Shown: positions 35,343 to 47,878, counted from the stretch's first letter. The stretch: 64,000 nt of DNA from Castanea sativa (GCF_040712315.1 NC_134019.1:36547873-36611872); one strand, 5' to 3'. A program made the numbers and translations. The notes: a model not told the origin generated them from the sequence alone.

Positions 35343-35645
35343 TCTTCATGTAATATCTGGCTATCATATTCATACATTTGGACCAAACATCTTAGGACCC
35401 AAATTTATATTTCTAGTTTTTCAAAATGAACTTGGCATATCAACAAATTTTTCTTTGAAAAAAAAATCCCAAATGCATTATACTTTGAAGTTCACATTCT
35501 AATATCCATTACCTTTACATCAAGTCAACAAAATAGAAATTAGAAGCTAAACAAATCTAAAATTGAACGAGCCAAAGCAATAAAAAAATGAAATAAGGAA
35601 TAAGACCATCCGAGCTATAATTATCCATTGCCATTACTATTAATA

Positions 35646-36275
35646 GGATATGTTTGGTTGGGAAGATTTTGGGGAGAATGAAAAAAGAAGTGAAAAATAT
35701 GAGAGAAAATAGGTGGAAGAGGTGCTTGGTTGGAAGGGGGAGGGAAAGAGAAAAATGTTAGAGCCGGTTTTTTTTGTATCTTTGGGCCCACCAAAACTTT
35801 TACTCTTCTCAAATTAGGGAGAAAATGAGGGAGAAAAGGAGAACGTGTATTTTGGACTAAATTGTCATTATTCAGCAACTTTTTTGTTTTTTGGGTTTCT
35901 TTTATTCGCATTGTTAGTTGGTTTTGGCTTATGGTTTTTTATTTTTTATCTTTTATCTTTTGGGGGTGCTTATCTCCCTTTTTGTCATTTTCTTCTTTTT
36001 GGTTTTACCTGTTTCTTTCATTCTTATTCTTTTTTCTTTTTCCTTTTAATCTGTTTTGGATCTTTTTGGCTGGTGCTTTTTAAAAGTAAAAAATATAAAT
36101 TGAAGTGTCCATACACATTTTTTTAATAAAAATATATGTTGCCTTTTGTTTTATTTAATAAGAACGTAATTATAAATTTATACCAATTTCATTTTACATC
36201 TCTCATTCTTTTTCTCAACCAAACTAATGAATTTTTTATGTCTCAACTTTTCCATCCTCCCAACCAAACACATAT
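35646..36275. mobile_element. TIR element (TTTGGTTGGGA ends), ~630 bp
   Basis: TATGTTTGGTTGGGAAGATT at the left and the inverted ATATGTGTTTGGTTGGGAGG at the right bound a stretch that interrupts the unit C match to unit B. Overlapping pyrimidine-rich open frames inside are low complexity. I could not define a target-site duplication. Confidence 0.5.
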
Positions 36276-36289
36276 AAGAAAAAATTAAG

Positions 36290-38015
36290 GGTCCGTCTGG
36301 TACGTGTGTATAACAATAGTTTGCAATTTTTTTGGAAATATGTGTGGGTGAAAACGTGTATGGAAATACGTGTAATGTTGTTTAAAAACTGAAAACGTGT
36401 GTTTAAACTTATGTACCAAATTTCATATCCTCCCACTTTTCTATTAATCATTTCTCATTTTCTATCCTTTCACTTTTCCACCCCCTCCAATTACAGATAT
36501 CAATTTGGGTTAGCATGTCGTGTCGATGTAGTGGTATCTAGTTAAATGGCTCAACCCAAACTCAACCAATTTAATAATCTTGTCATGGTCCTTTAACCCT
36601 AAGAGCATCCACATCAGCTCGTAGATAGTCTTCTAAAATACAAAAAGTGCTCAATTTTGCATATTTTAACCAAAAAACCCCACATCAGTCTTCGTAAAAA
36701 TATCTAAATATACACAATGGTCTTGTAAATGAACAGTAACCGTGCATAAATACACGGTTACTATTCACCGTGTAAATTATTTTTTTATTCTTTTTTCTCT
36801 CTCTTCACTCTCTTTTTCTCATTTCCTTCTCACCTCACTCTCACGGTTACTGTTTACAATGTTAAAGAAATGAATATTTTATTTGAATAAATGTGTATAA
36901 TAGACAAACTGATGTGCGTGTTTTGTAAAAATAGATGTGTAAAATAGAAAAAGTAAGTTTTAGATGTGCAAAATGGAAAAAAATTTGCACATACCGATGT
37001 GGATGCTCTCACAACCTGTTAATGAAACAGGTTGATACAACATGACCCACTTGACACACTTAATAAACGGCTTGTGTTGGAGTGACAAATATAACACGAC
37101 CCATTTCAACCTGCCTAATATTAAACAAGCTGGGTTGACACAAATTCAATCCATTTAACCCGCTTCAAAAAAGCACCTAATAAATATTGTTATAAATTTA
37201 ATACAAACTTATAATATAAAAATACCTATTAAGGATACAATTTGAAAGTTAATAATAACATCAAATACTTAAAACACATTGTCAAAAAGTTCAAAATAAC
37301 ATCATAATACTTAATAAATATTAAATCCATGATGTAATACCATGTTACCATCCATCTAGAAATAAATTATTTACATCCTAAAAAATGTGCATACACTTCA
37401 ATCCAAATCAAATAACATAGTTCAACAAAAATATGACATCCACAAAATTCGTCAAATACTAAGTATCAATATTGAAGAGAGTCCTTGTTATCTTGAACAA
37501 GCTCTCTCCATAATGTATTATCATTTTCTGTTCGTGTTTAATGAAGTTTATGCCTTTTATCCAAATATATATATATATTGAAAGAGCTGGAGCAACCAGT
37601 AAACTGATTGTGACTATGATTATGAGTATCATCCATAGATGCTTTAGTGTTTGTAAAGTCTCAACTTACAATTACATCACTTATAAGTTTTTGTAATTAC
37701 TTACTTTTCTTTTTTAATTTAAAATATAAGTTGGATGTAAAAGGTATTTGACAGATCTAAAATAAAATGAATATTTATTTGGTATACAATTTAAACAAAT
37801 TGTATTAAACGGTTCATTTCATGTTGACACGAATAAACTGATGTGTCAAACGTGTCAATTACAGGTCATGTAAGTCAACCCGCTTATGAAACGTTTTTTA
37901 TTATTATTATTATATCTCTTTACCCGTTTATGACCCGAACTTGCTATGCCCTAACCCCAACCCATAAAAACCTGCGTTGTATTCATGTAATGTCAAACAT
38001 TAACACCCTTGCCTC
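36290..38015. mobile_element. Nested MITEs and a hAT-like 'GACACGA' element
   Basis: About 36291-36425 starts GGGTCCGTCTGGTACGTG, a Tourist-like left end. From about 36500, words such as AACCCG, GACCCAT, TTGACAC and CACGAC repeat in both orientations to about 38010. This is the same vocabulary as the hAT element at 39747-40324, but the ends are not clear. A GAGCATCC element (36603-37008) is inserted in it. Confidence 0.4.
36603..37008. mobile_element. GAGCATCC-ended MITE, 406 bp
   Basis: The ends GAGCATCCACATCAGC and, inverted, GAGCATCCACATCGG are nearly identical over 15 bp. Flanks are TAA and TCA. Inverted CGGTTACT motifs occur inside. It is a PIF/Harbinger-like non-autonomous element related to 47209-48128. 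Confidence 0.75.
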
Positions 38016-38493
38016 CAACCAAACAGAACCTTAGGCCCTAAATAGGGCACATAATGAAAAATAAAGTATACAGAGTAGGTGAAAGAGCATATTACAGTAT
38101 TTACGAAGAAAATATAAGCTCACTTTCATTGATTTAGAATACGTATAACGTAACAGATAATGAACCATACTCATCATTAATCATCATAACATAATACAAA
38201 GTTAGAAACCAAGTGAAATATACAAGACAAAAGGAATATTAAATAAATAGAAACAAACTCGCTTACGTTGAATAAATTACAATCTAAGATTTTACAAAGA
38301 CTCTGCGCAAAATCATATGGAATACACATAGCTATATATAAAGCTTTTCTTTTTCTTTTTCTTTTTCCTTCTTTTTCTAAAAAACTATGAAACAAATCAA
38401 CGTCCCAAAAGAGGTCTTCACAAATGTGTAAATATTTTTTTATCAGAAACCTTTATTAGAACAATGATTTTTTAACATGAAATTGAAATAGCA

Positions 38494-39102
38494 TCACGGA
38501 GTTCGTACCCTTGATATACTAGTAGAAGTGATAGGCAACAAGGTTGAACAATCATGGTGCAGAAGGCGATGATACCTCACTGAGATTCCCATCATGAGTC
38601 CACATAGACATTCTAGTGCAAACTGCACTGCTTTCCTTGTTTTCTCATAAAGCCATCTTCTTAACCAAGCAAGTAAGCTGAGAAAAGAACACATCATTAT
38701 GAACATGAAAGCAATATAATCGAACCATGTAAGTGGAGCTGGAAAACCTATAGATGCTAGCAACATCACTGCAAGTATGGCTGCGAATTCGCTGATGTGA
38801 CCAAAAACAAGCCCATATATATTATCAACTGCAAGGTTGAACTTGGCTTCAGCTATGGAAGCCACACAGAAGACAATCGAGATGTAAATGAAAGCCTTCA
38901 TAGTTCTTGGGTGAGTAGCATGAGGATTAAAATCGGTGTTAAGATACTTCAATGGTATAAATGAGACAAATAAAGGGATCACAAATGCAAAGATTTGAAG
39001 TCGTGTGTCATAGGGAAGTGGAGAAGGTAATGAGCTTCTCCGCTGTTGTGATGGTAGAGATGATATGAATCTATGCGATGGTCGATACAAAAATGAAGAC
39101 AT
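38494..39102 (-). CDS. Uncharacterised multi-pass membrane protein, 202 residues, intact
   Basis: A single uninterrupted frame runs from ATG 39102 to TGA at 38494-38496. After a basic, Ser/Pro-rich N terminus (RRSSLPSPLPYDTR), hydrophobic stretches at residues about 35-52, 70-87, 102-121 and 126-147 look like four membrane spans. An amphipathic stretch follows near 155-175 and the tail is His/Ser-rich. I do not recognise the family. The unit B copy (14520-15185) is clearly homologous but frameshifted, so this is the surviving member of a duplicated pair. The start was chosen because it is the first Met of the frame and no longer frame extends upstream. No intron is evident. Expression is unproven. 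Confidence 0.6.
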   Translation of the reverse strand: MSSFLYRPSHRFISSLPSQQRRSSLPSPLPYDTRLQIFAFVIPLFVSFIPLKYLNTDFNPHATHPRTMKAFIYISIVFCVASIAEAKFNLAVDNIYGLVFGHISEFAAILAVMLLASIGFPAPLTWFDYIAFMFIMMCSFLSLLAWLRRWLYEKTRKAVQFALECLCGLMMGISVRYHRLLHHDCSTLLPITSTSISRVRTP

Positions 39103-39480
39103 CCCTAAAGGTTGCTAATAAAAAAAAGTTTGAGAAGACTGACTTCAGAGACTAAAAGGTTGCTAGATGAACCAAGGTGAACAAAATTGAACCACCAAGG
39201 AGGACTGACTTTAGAGTGAGCATATAATATGAAAAAATTGATGGATCATGGACAGTGACAGCTAAGGTGAGGGGGGAAAATAAATAATAAAAGGAAAGTA
39301 CAGACTAAGTGAATGTGTTCGAAAAAAAAAAAATAGAAATACACTCGCTTACATGGAATAAATTACAATTTAAAATTGGTTAAGTTACAAATTGCACCCT
39401 CTAATTTGTCTAAAATTCAATTTAGTCTAACAACTTCACTTTCATTCAATTTCAATCCTCTCATTTTAAAGTTTATTCAA
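39103..39480. other. Non-coding DNA after the membrane-protein gene's 5' side
   Basis: GAAGACTGACTT and CAAGG words repeat loosely. No counterpart of the unit B ARMC6 fragment is present here. AT-rich DNA follows, with no gene. Confidence 0.4.
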
Positions 39481-39699
39481 TTGAAGTCTCTCAATAATCT
39501 TTGTTAAAAAACCTATTGAATTATTAATATTTTTTAAAATTTTAAAAATAATGCTTCTCTCTCTCTCTTTCTTGTAGGGGTGGCAAAATTAGATATGACC
39601 CGTGAACCCGACACAACACGATACAATTGAAGTCTCTCAATAATCTTTGTTAAAAAACCTATTGAATTATTATTATTTTTTAAAATTTTAAAAATAATG

Positions 39700-39747
<48 letters not shown>

Positions 39748-39795
39748 AGGGGTGGCAAAATTAGATACGACCTGTGAACCCGACACAACACGACA
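39481..39795. repeat. ~150-bp tandem duplication spanning a transposon end
   Basis: ATTGAAGTCTCTCAATAATC, the AAAAATAATGC(TTCTC)n tract and TAGGGGTGGCAAAATTAGAT followed by ACCCGACACAACACGA occur twice in direct order (39483 to about 39627, then about 39628-39795). The second (CT)n is longer. Confidence 0.85.
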
Positions 39796-40324
39796 CAAAA
39801 TTAGCAGGTTATGGGTTGAGATTTAATGAGTTCATGTCATATTCATGTTGACACAACGAACCCGTTGATAAATGGGTTGGGTTAGGGTTCAACCTATGAA
39901 ACCCGTTTGACCCATCTGACCCATTTAATTAAATGAAATTTTACCAATATACCCTTCAAACACTAGGTATATAAACTTATTAGTTGTTGTAATTTATTTT
40001 ATTTGACATATTGTGATTGATTATTTATGATTTTGAGATATGCTTTAGTTTTAAATAATTATTTGTGATGCAGTTACTCATTAGTTCTGAACTTTATATT
40101 TAAAATATTTATTTGCTTGTTTTTTCATAATTGTTTTTCTTCATTTTGATAAAATCAGATAAACAAGTCGACACGACTAACCCGTTTAATAAATAAGTCA
40201 TGTAAGGATTAAGGAATCTTAACCCATTTAATAAACATGTCGAGTTAGTGTTGACCCATATAGTCAACTACGCATGAGTTGACATGACACAAACCTGACA
40301 CGCGAACACAAATTACCATCCCTA
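39747..40324 (+). mobile_element. hAT-like element, 578 bp, perfect 8-bp target duplication
   Basis: The ends TAGGGGTGGCAAAATTA and, inverted, TAGGGATGGTAATTTGTG are flanked by CTCTCTTG at 39739-39746 and 40325-40332. The interior is full of GACACGA/AACCCG/GACCCA words and encodes no transposase. The first ~50 bp were copied again by the tandem duplication at 39481-39795. Confidence 0.85.
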
Positions 40325-40768
40325 CTCTCTTGAATTGGTGTCACAAGCTTAGATTGGACATGGAGATAGTTGGCTAGGGATTTTTGAGCTTCATCTTTCC
40401 ATTGTTGTTGTCCCCGACGTAGTCAAATTTGCTACCAAACCCAATTGAGGATTAGGTGTGTGACCTTGAACTCCAACACATCCTTATTAGGTCCCCCATT
40501 GGCCTTTAGCAATACTATGAAGACTCTAACTTTGTCCAACATCAAACTCTTACCTTTCACAAACATAGCTGTTTAATCAAAAGTTAATTTTAACCTTTTA
40601 ATTATCTTTTCTAGATTACTTGAGATGGATTAAGATTTGTTGTTGTTATATTGAGATGGACTAACATTTGTTGCACTTATTTTGAGATGGATTTCGGTAT
40701 ACTTATACTAGCTCAAAGTGCAATTTAACTTCATAGATTGGGTTTGGGGTCTAGAAACACATAATTTA

Positions 40769-40970
40769 GGGTCTGTTTGAGATCTACTTATTTTACTGAA
40801 ATTGAACACTTTTTGTTGAAAGTACTATAGATAAAAGTAAAAGTTAACTGAAATAGTATAATGGAACCTATGAATAGTACCAAAAAGTGCAGTAGGGCTC
40901 ATAAATAGTAGCAAAAATAAGTTGAATAATAAAAATAAGCTGGTTTTTTAATTTGGAGCCAAACGCACAC
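40769..40970. mobile_element. Tourist-like MITE, left of a tandem pair
   Basis: The ends GGGTCTGTTTGAGATC and, inverted, GTGTGCGTTTGGCTCC have TTA at 40766-40768 and 40971-40973. The right TTA is shared with the next copy. Confidence 0.75.
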
Positions 40971-40973
40971 TTA

Positions 40974-41172
40974 AGGTCTGTTTGGATACTGCTTATTTTG
41001 CTGAAAACTGAAAACTTATTGCTGAAAACACTAAAACAAATTATTTTTTAAAGCTGAAAACACCGTGTATAACACTTACTACGTTTTTCTGTGGGTGGCT
41101 GGTCCATGAACAGTGCGTAGGACCCGGGCTCCAAAACACCAAACACAGCAAGCGCCCAATCCAAACGCATGC
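40974..41172. mobile_element. Tourist-like MITE, right of a tandem pair
   Basis: The ends AGGTCTGTTTGGATAC and, inverted, GCATGCGTTTGGATTG have TTA at 40971-40973 and 41173-41175. The interior has CTGAAAACTGAAAAC as in the copy at 19935. Confidence 0.8.
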
Positions 41173-42231
41173 TTAATAGGACTTTTAAAATATGCACAAG
41201 TTAACAACTAGAGCAAATGAGAAATCCTAAAAGACTAAGTTCCTAAAGTGACTAAATTATACTACTGGCCTAATTGACTTAGTGTTCCAATCTTCTTCCA
41301 TGATGCATAGTTGCCTTCCATGTGGCATAAATGAGATAATGGGCGGTTATTTCCATCAACGTCTATTGGCCACATTAAAGGTACTTGAGTTTCTGGTTGG
41401 TAATGAAATGTTTTTTTTTTGGTTTCGCTTTTAGTATTACATGCCAAAACGCCTTTTCTTTTCTGTTTTTGACATTTTTTTTTTCCTTTCATGTAAATTT
41501 AGGAATTCAAAGCGCAGCCACAACAGATGTGAAGATTAGCTTTCTTTTCTTTCTGAGAAACTGACAAGGCTTTGTCTATATTAATCAATCGAAAGAGGAA
41601 ACAGATTACATCTGATCTGAAACAGAAACATTAGGAAGAAAACTTCCAAACCAAATAACAATATCAGCCATTTCTTTAGCCTTGCGAGCTAGTAGTTGAG
41701 CCGTGGAGTTTCCATTTCTACGGGCATGAGAAAATTGGCAAAGCTAGAAAGATGCGGCTAAAGCTTGAGCATCTTGAATAAGATTTCCAAACGGGGCTAG
41801 CAAATCCTCATTATTCTTGTTTTAAATTGGGAATTTAGCATTAATAAGTTTGAGCAAAAGACCAAGGATTTGATGGGAAGAATGAGAGAAGCAGCAGACG
41901 AAAAACCCCATTAATTAAACAGGTGGGAGACATGGGAGGGACCATAGGTTCAAAACCAATGAAAAATATATATATATTTTTGCATAACAGGTTCATGAGG
42001 CAAATAGAACCACCCAAAAATGCATCTCAAGTCAAGCCTGTAAACATTGTCCAATGTTTTATGCAAACGATACTCTTCAGGTAAAATGTCAAAGTTTAAG
42101 AAGAGCTTATTTAAATTTTTACTGAAAGTCTGATAAGTATACTTGCACTTTAAATTTTTTTGAAAAAGTGAAAAAATGTGGATAAAAGTAAACTTTGAAA
42201 AAACTGTACATCTATTCTATATTTATATCTA
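41173..42231. other. Unit C non-coding DNA
   Basis: About 41820-42045 matches unit B near 17110-17325 (TTGGGAATTTAGCATT, AGTTTGAGCA, TGGGAAGAATGAGAGAAGCA). The match stops near 42045 and resumes near 45640. Between 41500 and 41800 I see no recognisable gene. Confidence 0.5.
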
Positions 42232-42582
42232 TATCTATAAATATTGTTACGCTCATATTGAGCCACATCAGCAGTCACATCATCATTTTTTGTTTCCAAT
42301 TTTTTTATATATTTTTTAAAACATTTTCTCATTTTAGGTGACTTAAAAACTCCATTATTTAAAAATTAAAATATCTTTTAACCATTATTTTTATTATGAA
42401 CTTTCCGAAATTCTCCCTCACTTTTACCTCTTCATCTCCCCACTACTTTCTACCTTAATATTATTCTTTCTCTACAATTTTATCTTCCTTTATTTTGATT
42501 CTTCTTATTCTTAACATCTCACTATAAATTTGACATTTTTCTTTTCATTCTATGCATAGTTTTCTCACACAAAAAAAGGTTA

Positions 42583-42645
<63 letters not shown>

Positions 42646-45566
42646 ATTTTTTGTTTGATCTTTTTTTATTGCTTCAATTCTTTACGTTGATGAATTTTTG
42701 TGTTAATTGGAATTTTACTTTGAGTTGATGCAATTAGTTTTGTATTTTAAGTTGTTGTCTTTTATATTTTCTTTGATTAAAAATTATCCTACTGCATTAC
42801 ACATATAGTATATAATAATATTGATGATACAAAGAAAATCAGTAGACTGGATGCTTTGGATTTCAAAGGTGTGGTGACTATCTTGAAAGCCTAAAAAAGA
42901 AAGAACAATGATCATAGGTGACCGGAGTTGCTAGCCAAGAATACTCCGATGGCAAAGTTAGTTTTCTCTCTTAAATTTTAGAGTTCCAACTTTTCAGGAA
43001 ATGTAAAAACGTACTTTTGTCTTGTCTGAATGGGCGTTTATATAGTATACCCTGAAAACGGTTATTAGATTTGTAACCTCCCCTATATTTAAGGAGGTTT
43101 GAGGGTTCAAGAATAACTTCCACAACTGTTTAGGAGTTACACTTTTTCGTATAACTATCACTGGAAGTTATCCATGTGATAAGGAGTTATTGTACTTAAC
43201 TTGGATTTCACTCACGTCCTGGAACATTAGCATGTAGGCAAGTTCATGCTTGAGAATTTTCCTAAGTGTCAGGAGCTTGTCCAAGAGCCTCCCTAACGAG
43301 CGTGCCCTGTTCCCAGGGAAGGTCGTCCTTCTATAAACGACCTTCTCATTTTCCTAACAGGGGCTCTTCCAGGATCCTTCCTGATGAGCATACCTTATTC
43401 CTATGGAAGGTCGTTCTTCTATGGACGACCTTCTCACGGACGGTTATCCTCACATGGATGACCTTCTTGTGTGGATGCATCTTCATTCTCTGGACGGCTC
43501 CTTTGGACGACATGGAGTTGGTCAAATTTATCATTCACTATCAAATATAATATTATTATATTACATAGAATGATTTGGATAATTTGATGTTTTTTGCTAT
43601 ATATTTTATTTTTACTCTTTTTCCTCTCATCTTATTTTATTCAACATTTAAACCCAGTCACATTCTCCATACTATTAAATTATGCAGCACAAATCAAGAA
43701 AATGGCTAGACACAAACCTGCCTTCCTTTACCATACATTGGGGAATCAATATATTTGTGTGATATAGGGTCATATAATTTATAACTTAGATAGCACCCTT
43801 TGAATGTGTCTAGGCCTATAGATTGAGCAATTTGTAAACTTAAAAGGCTATTGAGAATGAATTTTTTGAATCAAGTCTAAAAAAATATAAACTACTATAT
43901 ATCATTTAGACAAAAACTTTTATCATAGATACATTAATATTTTTTTGCCACAAATTTAAAATACGCAAACTTAATGATTTTATATTATGTGTTAGCATCG
44001 TCTCTGCTTCTTCTTCTTCTTCTCAAAAATATTATGTATCATCTTTAAAGGATGCCAACAATATTGATCTTATGGGAAAAGTTACATGAAATATTGAGAA
44101 AAAAATGTTTTATATTACAATCTACTAAATTTTTTTCTAAAATATTAAACCTTTCTATTTTTCATATCACTAACGTGTTTTACAACTGCCACGTGTATTA
44201 ACTAAGTCTTAATATTCTTAAGTTGTTTTGGCAAAAAAAAATAAAAAATAAAAAATAAGGTTGTCACAAAAGAGGAGTTTATGTAAAGTTTTTTGCAAAA
44301 TAAAATACTTGTTTTGTAAGGCCACCAAACTTGATAATTTGCAAATAATGGAACCACTCGCAACAATATTTGCATACTTATATTGTTCCAGCTAAAGCAA
44401 TTGTGTATACTATTAGTCTTCAAAAAACACACATCTACAAGTGGTTAAACATTCATCTTGGGTAGTTTTAACTTTTCATATAATTTTACCTTTACATATT
44501 CATCTATTTTAATTTAGATTTTTTTTTCAAAAAAAAAAACTTCAATTTAGATATTTTTAAGTAAACAATGAAATAATGATTCAGGAATAATAAAAAAATA
44601 AATCTATACATATTTATCTTGTGCGGTTGTAATTTTATATATAATTTTGCGCTTATATATTCATCTGCTTTAATTTAGATGTTTCTAACTTAATAATGAA
44701 ATCTATAAACAAAGTAATTAAAACAATCATATTTCTATAATTCAAAAAGTCACAATTTCTTTTTTCAAAAAAAGGCCTTTTATATTTCCTTGAAATTATT
44801 TTTAAATTATTTTTTTATTAAACCTTTGACATACCACTAACCTAACCACTTCATACATTAAAAAAATTTAAGGCTTATTATTATTTCATATATTATGGAT
44901 ATCTTAATTGATTGAGACCAAACTAGATAAATGACTTTCATATTTCCTTGAAAATTCAGAAGGAAAAAAAAAACCGTTTGACATACCACTAACGTAACTA
45001 CATCTATAACTATTTAAGTCATCCATGGTATATATTTTTTATTGATAACCATAAAATTTACAACTAACAAGGGAACATACAAAGTAATAAAGAATAAATG
45101 AACAAAGAAAAAAAGAAATGAAATCAAACGTCAATTAATAACCATTATTTGAAAAATAAAAAAGTGGTCAAGAGGAGTAAGAAACAAAATAAAGATTGTT
45201 ATACGGAGGACATTAAAAACTTTATAGTGCAATAAAATCAACAATTAAATATAATAATACAAAATTTAAACTTAAAACTAATCAAACTCTAACTAGGGAA
45301 ATTATATATATATATATATATATAATCATAATCTTCATACATTAAGACTTTAAAAAATGTAATCATTAGTGCTACCTCTTATTTAATGTTTATGTTATGC
45401 AAATCATCAACCAATAAATATATGATAATGGTAAAAAATGTTATAGACAAGATTATGAAAAATATGATAAAACTTTTTTTTTTTAACTCTTTATAAAGTT
45501 TAGGGACTAAAATAATATTTTATCTAAAAAATCATTACATGCAACGCACAGATCTGCGATTAGTAA
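42232..45566. mobile_element. Possible Helitron-like insertion hosting a solo LTR
   Basis: Unit B sequence is interrupted here. The block may begin TCTATATCTATAAATATT after an A. It may end ATGCAACGCACAGATCTGCG followed by ATTAG and a T, a short hairpin close to the end as in plant Helitrons. No Rep/helicase is present. Apart from the (CT)n tract (42588-42642), the solo LTR and a (TA)n at 45300-45325, the DNA is plain AT-rich. Confidence 0.35.
42822..43543 (+). mobile_element. Solo LTR, 722 bp, perfect AATAT target duplication
   Basis: It starts TGATGATACAAAGAAAATCA and ends TCATTCACTATCA, with AATAT directly before (42817-42821) and after (43544-43548). A TATA motif, GTTTATATAGTATACC, lies at about 43034. 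It matches the LTR at 58389 along most of its length (GTAAAATCGTAC/TTTGTCTGAATG, TAACTTCCACAACTG), then degenerates into GGACGACC repeats. Confidence 0.85.
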
Positions 45567-45639
45567 AAGCTAAAACTTAAAACTAATGCCAATGACACTC
45601 TTTAATGAACAATTCATCAGTGTGAGCCCGTTCTAATAT

Positions 45640-47208
45640 GGCTACACTACTGACAAGAAAAATCTAAAAATTGGTTCAGTCCTCAATTTTGTACAAGTGT
45701 CTTGGTGTGAGGGGTTTGGTTACTTTCGTTGGCTCCCTGGAAGAACCTGAAAAGAAAAAGGATTAAGCTCATTAGGAGGAAAGGCCAGCTAATTAAAAGT
45801 AAAAAGGATAAATAACATTAACAAAATGAAGCATTTATCCATACAACTGCGAGCAGCCTATGTCACAAAAATCCTGGTTGCCAGTCATAATATCAAAAAT
45901 TAAAAGAATAGTTCTAGTAGGCCTCTAGGATACCAATTGAATATTGGCAATCTGCTATTGTAACAGTAATTAACATTCAGAAATCTCGCTCCACCTATTC
46001 AGCCAAAAAAATCCCACTACACCTTAAAACTTGTAGGAAATGATTTCCTCCAATTGAGTCCTCATTTTCCCTCTCATGAGCAACAAGTGACATTTATTTA
46101 ATTTTTAAATGTCACATGTCTTACATTTAAATAAAAATGGAAAAGAATTAAAAGGTTCAATGAGAGGAGATCTTATCCCAAAATGTATTCCCGGTTCACA
46201 CATATAGGGGCAATTTGTTTTTTTTTTTTGTCATCACTCATCACTCCTCACTCAATTTTCATCACTCATCACTCATCACTTAAAATACCACAATTTCCCA
46301 AACCCCACATTTGGCACCTTAACTCAGACCATTTTTCAACTTCAAAAACAGACCCATTTTTAAAACTTAAGTCAAAAGTTTCGGCTGGGTTTCACCCCAA
46401 AAAAAAAAAAAATCAGTCTGTTTGTCAAACATTGCGGCTGGGTATGTGGGTTTAATTACGAAAATATCATCATAACTCTGTTTTCATAACTTGAAAACAT
46501 CTAAATTGTGTTTTCAGTTTCCATAACTCATCACTCTTAAATCAGATAATTGAGTGATGGAAACAAATCCAAATAGAGTTTTTTTTTTTTGTGGGACGCA
46601 CATATTTTGAGTTATGAGTGATGGAAACAGAGTTATGTATAGAAACAGCAAATCCAAACAGCTACATAGCTTGCTTTAATGTACCAACCTTCTTCTTAGT
46701 GGCAGCAAACTCTTTCTTTATTCCAGTTGAAAAAAAAAAAAACAAAAACAAAAACAAACAAACAAACAAAAAACAAAACAAAACAAACAAATAGGCTTTC
46801 AGAAGAAAACATATATAATTTGACTTTTTATTTATTTTTCTTAATTATAGGACAATTAGTAAATGTTCACAAAGTCAAAACAGAATATCCTTCACCTCCT
46901 TTCACAAATCACAAGCAGTACTTATTTTTTTATTTATAGGACACAAGCAGTACTTGGATATAATGCACATCGGTATTCAAATATGGAATCCAGAATGTCA
47001 AAACCAAAAACAGTGAAAATTTTGATTAAAAAAAAAACCATATGTTGTTCTATAAGGCACTTAACTAAACATCTAGAGTCAATCTTCTAAAAGTGGAAGT
47101 CAAAATTCATATTATTATACACATGCACGTCTAGATGCTAAACCCACGCCAAAAGCAGAAACTTCAAAACGAATCCTTCTCTTTTTAAGGCACGCTGCTT
47201 GGAAGTAA
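45640..47208 (-). pseudogene. Eroded multi-exon gene of the duplicated unit (unit C copy)
   Basis: On the minus strand, an exon near 46730-46680 reads GIKKEFAATKKKVGTLKQAM, and TTTTCAG near 45752 is followed by VLPGSQRK and a stop. Both match the unit B remnant. The MFDEIGSNIND exon of unit B is missing. An insertion with Tourist/TCACTC-type repeats at about 46030-46640 separates the pieces. The function is unknown and the remnant is certainly broken. Confidence 0.45.
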
Positions 47209-47804
47209 GAGCATCATCAGTTGTTTCATAAAAAATGTCATTTTGACAAAATAAAAGTCTAATTTATTATTTTACCAGATCATTTTACAATATCACATTC
47301 ATCAAATGTTTTATCATTCAATTTTATACATTAAAATAATATAGTATATCTTCCCTGTCATCGTTATCAACATCAACAACAACAACGGCACATCCACCAC
47401 TGCCACACAACAGCCACCAATAACCACTGCCACAACAACATCGATCAGCCACCATCGGCACAAACCCACATCAACCAACGCCACCTTAAAATAAAATACA
47501 ACCAGAGAGATCGGCACGGCAAAAAACACAACCAAATTAAACAGACCCACATCTACCGACACAAACCCACATCCCAAATCAAACAAACCCAAAAGCAAAA
47601 CCCACCACTACAGGCCGATTGAGAGAAATTCGATGGTGGGAGGTTTTGATGACGTGGTGGATGGCACAGCAAGCTCGGTGGCATGGTGGGTCGGGTTTGT
47701 GTGGTTGTGTTGGCGGACGGCAATCTGAGAGTGTAGGTCGGGTTCGTGTGGCGTGGCTTAATGCTCCGGCCTAGGTTTTGTCGGAGAGGGAGGCAATGAC
47801 GTGG

Positions 47805-47878
<74 letters not shown>

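Noticed and set aside
35845..36126. Phe/Leu-rich 93-codon frame
   Set aside because: Poly-pyrimidine composition inside a TIR element; hydrophobicity is a by-product of T-richness.
38177..38395. 72-codon hydrophobic minus-strand frame next to the membrane-protein gene
   Set aside because: The homologous unit B region does not preserve the frame, and the start lies in a CTTTTT repeat; no support as a gene.
47314..47598. 94-codon Val/Leu-rich frame on the minus strand
   Set aside because: Complement of ACCACC/CAACAACA repeats inside a GAGCAT element.
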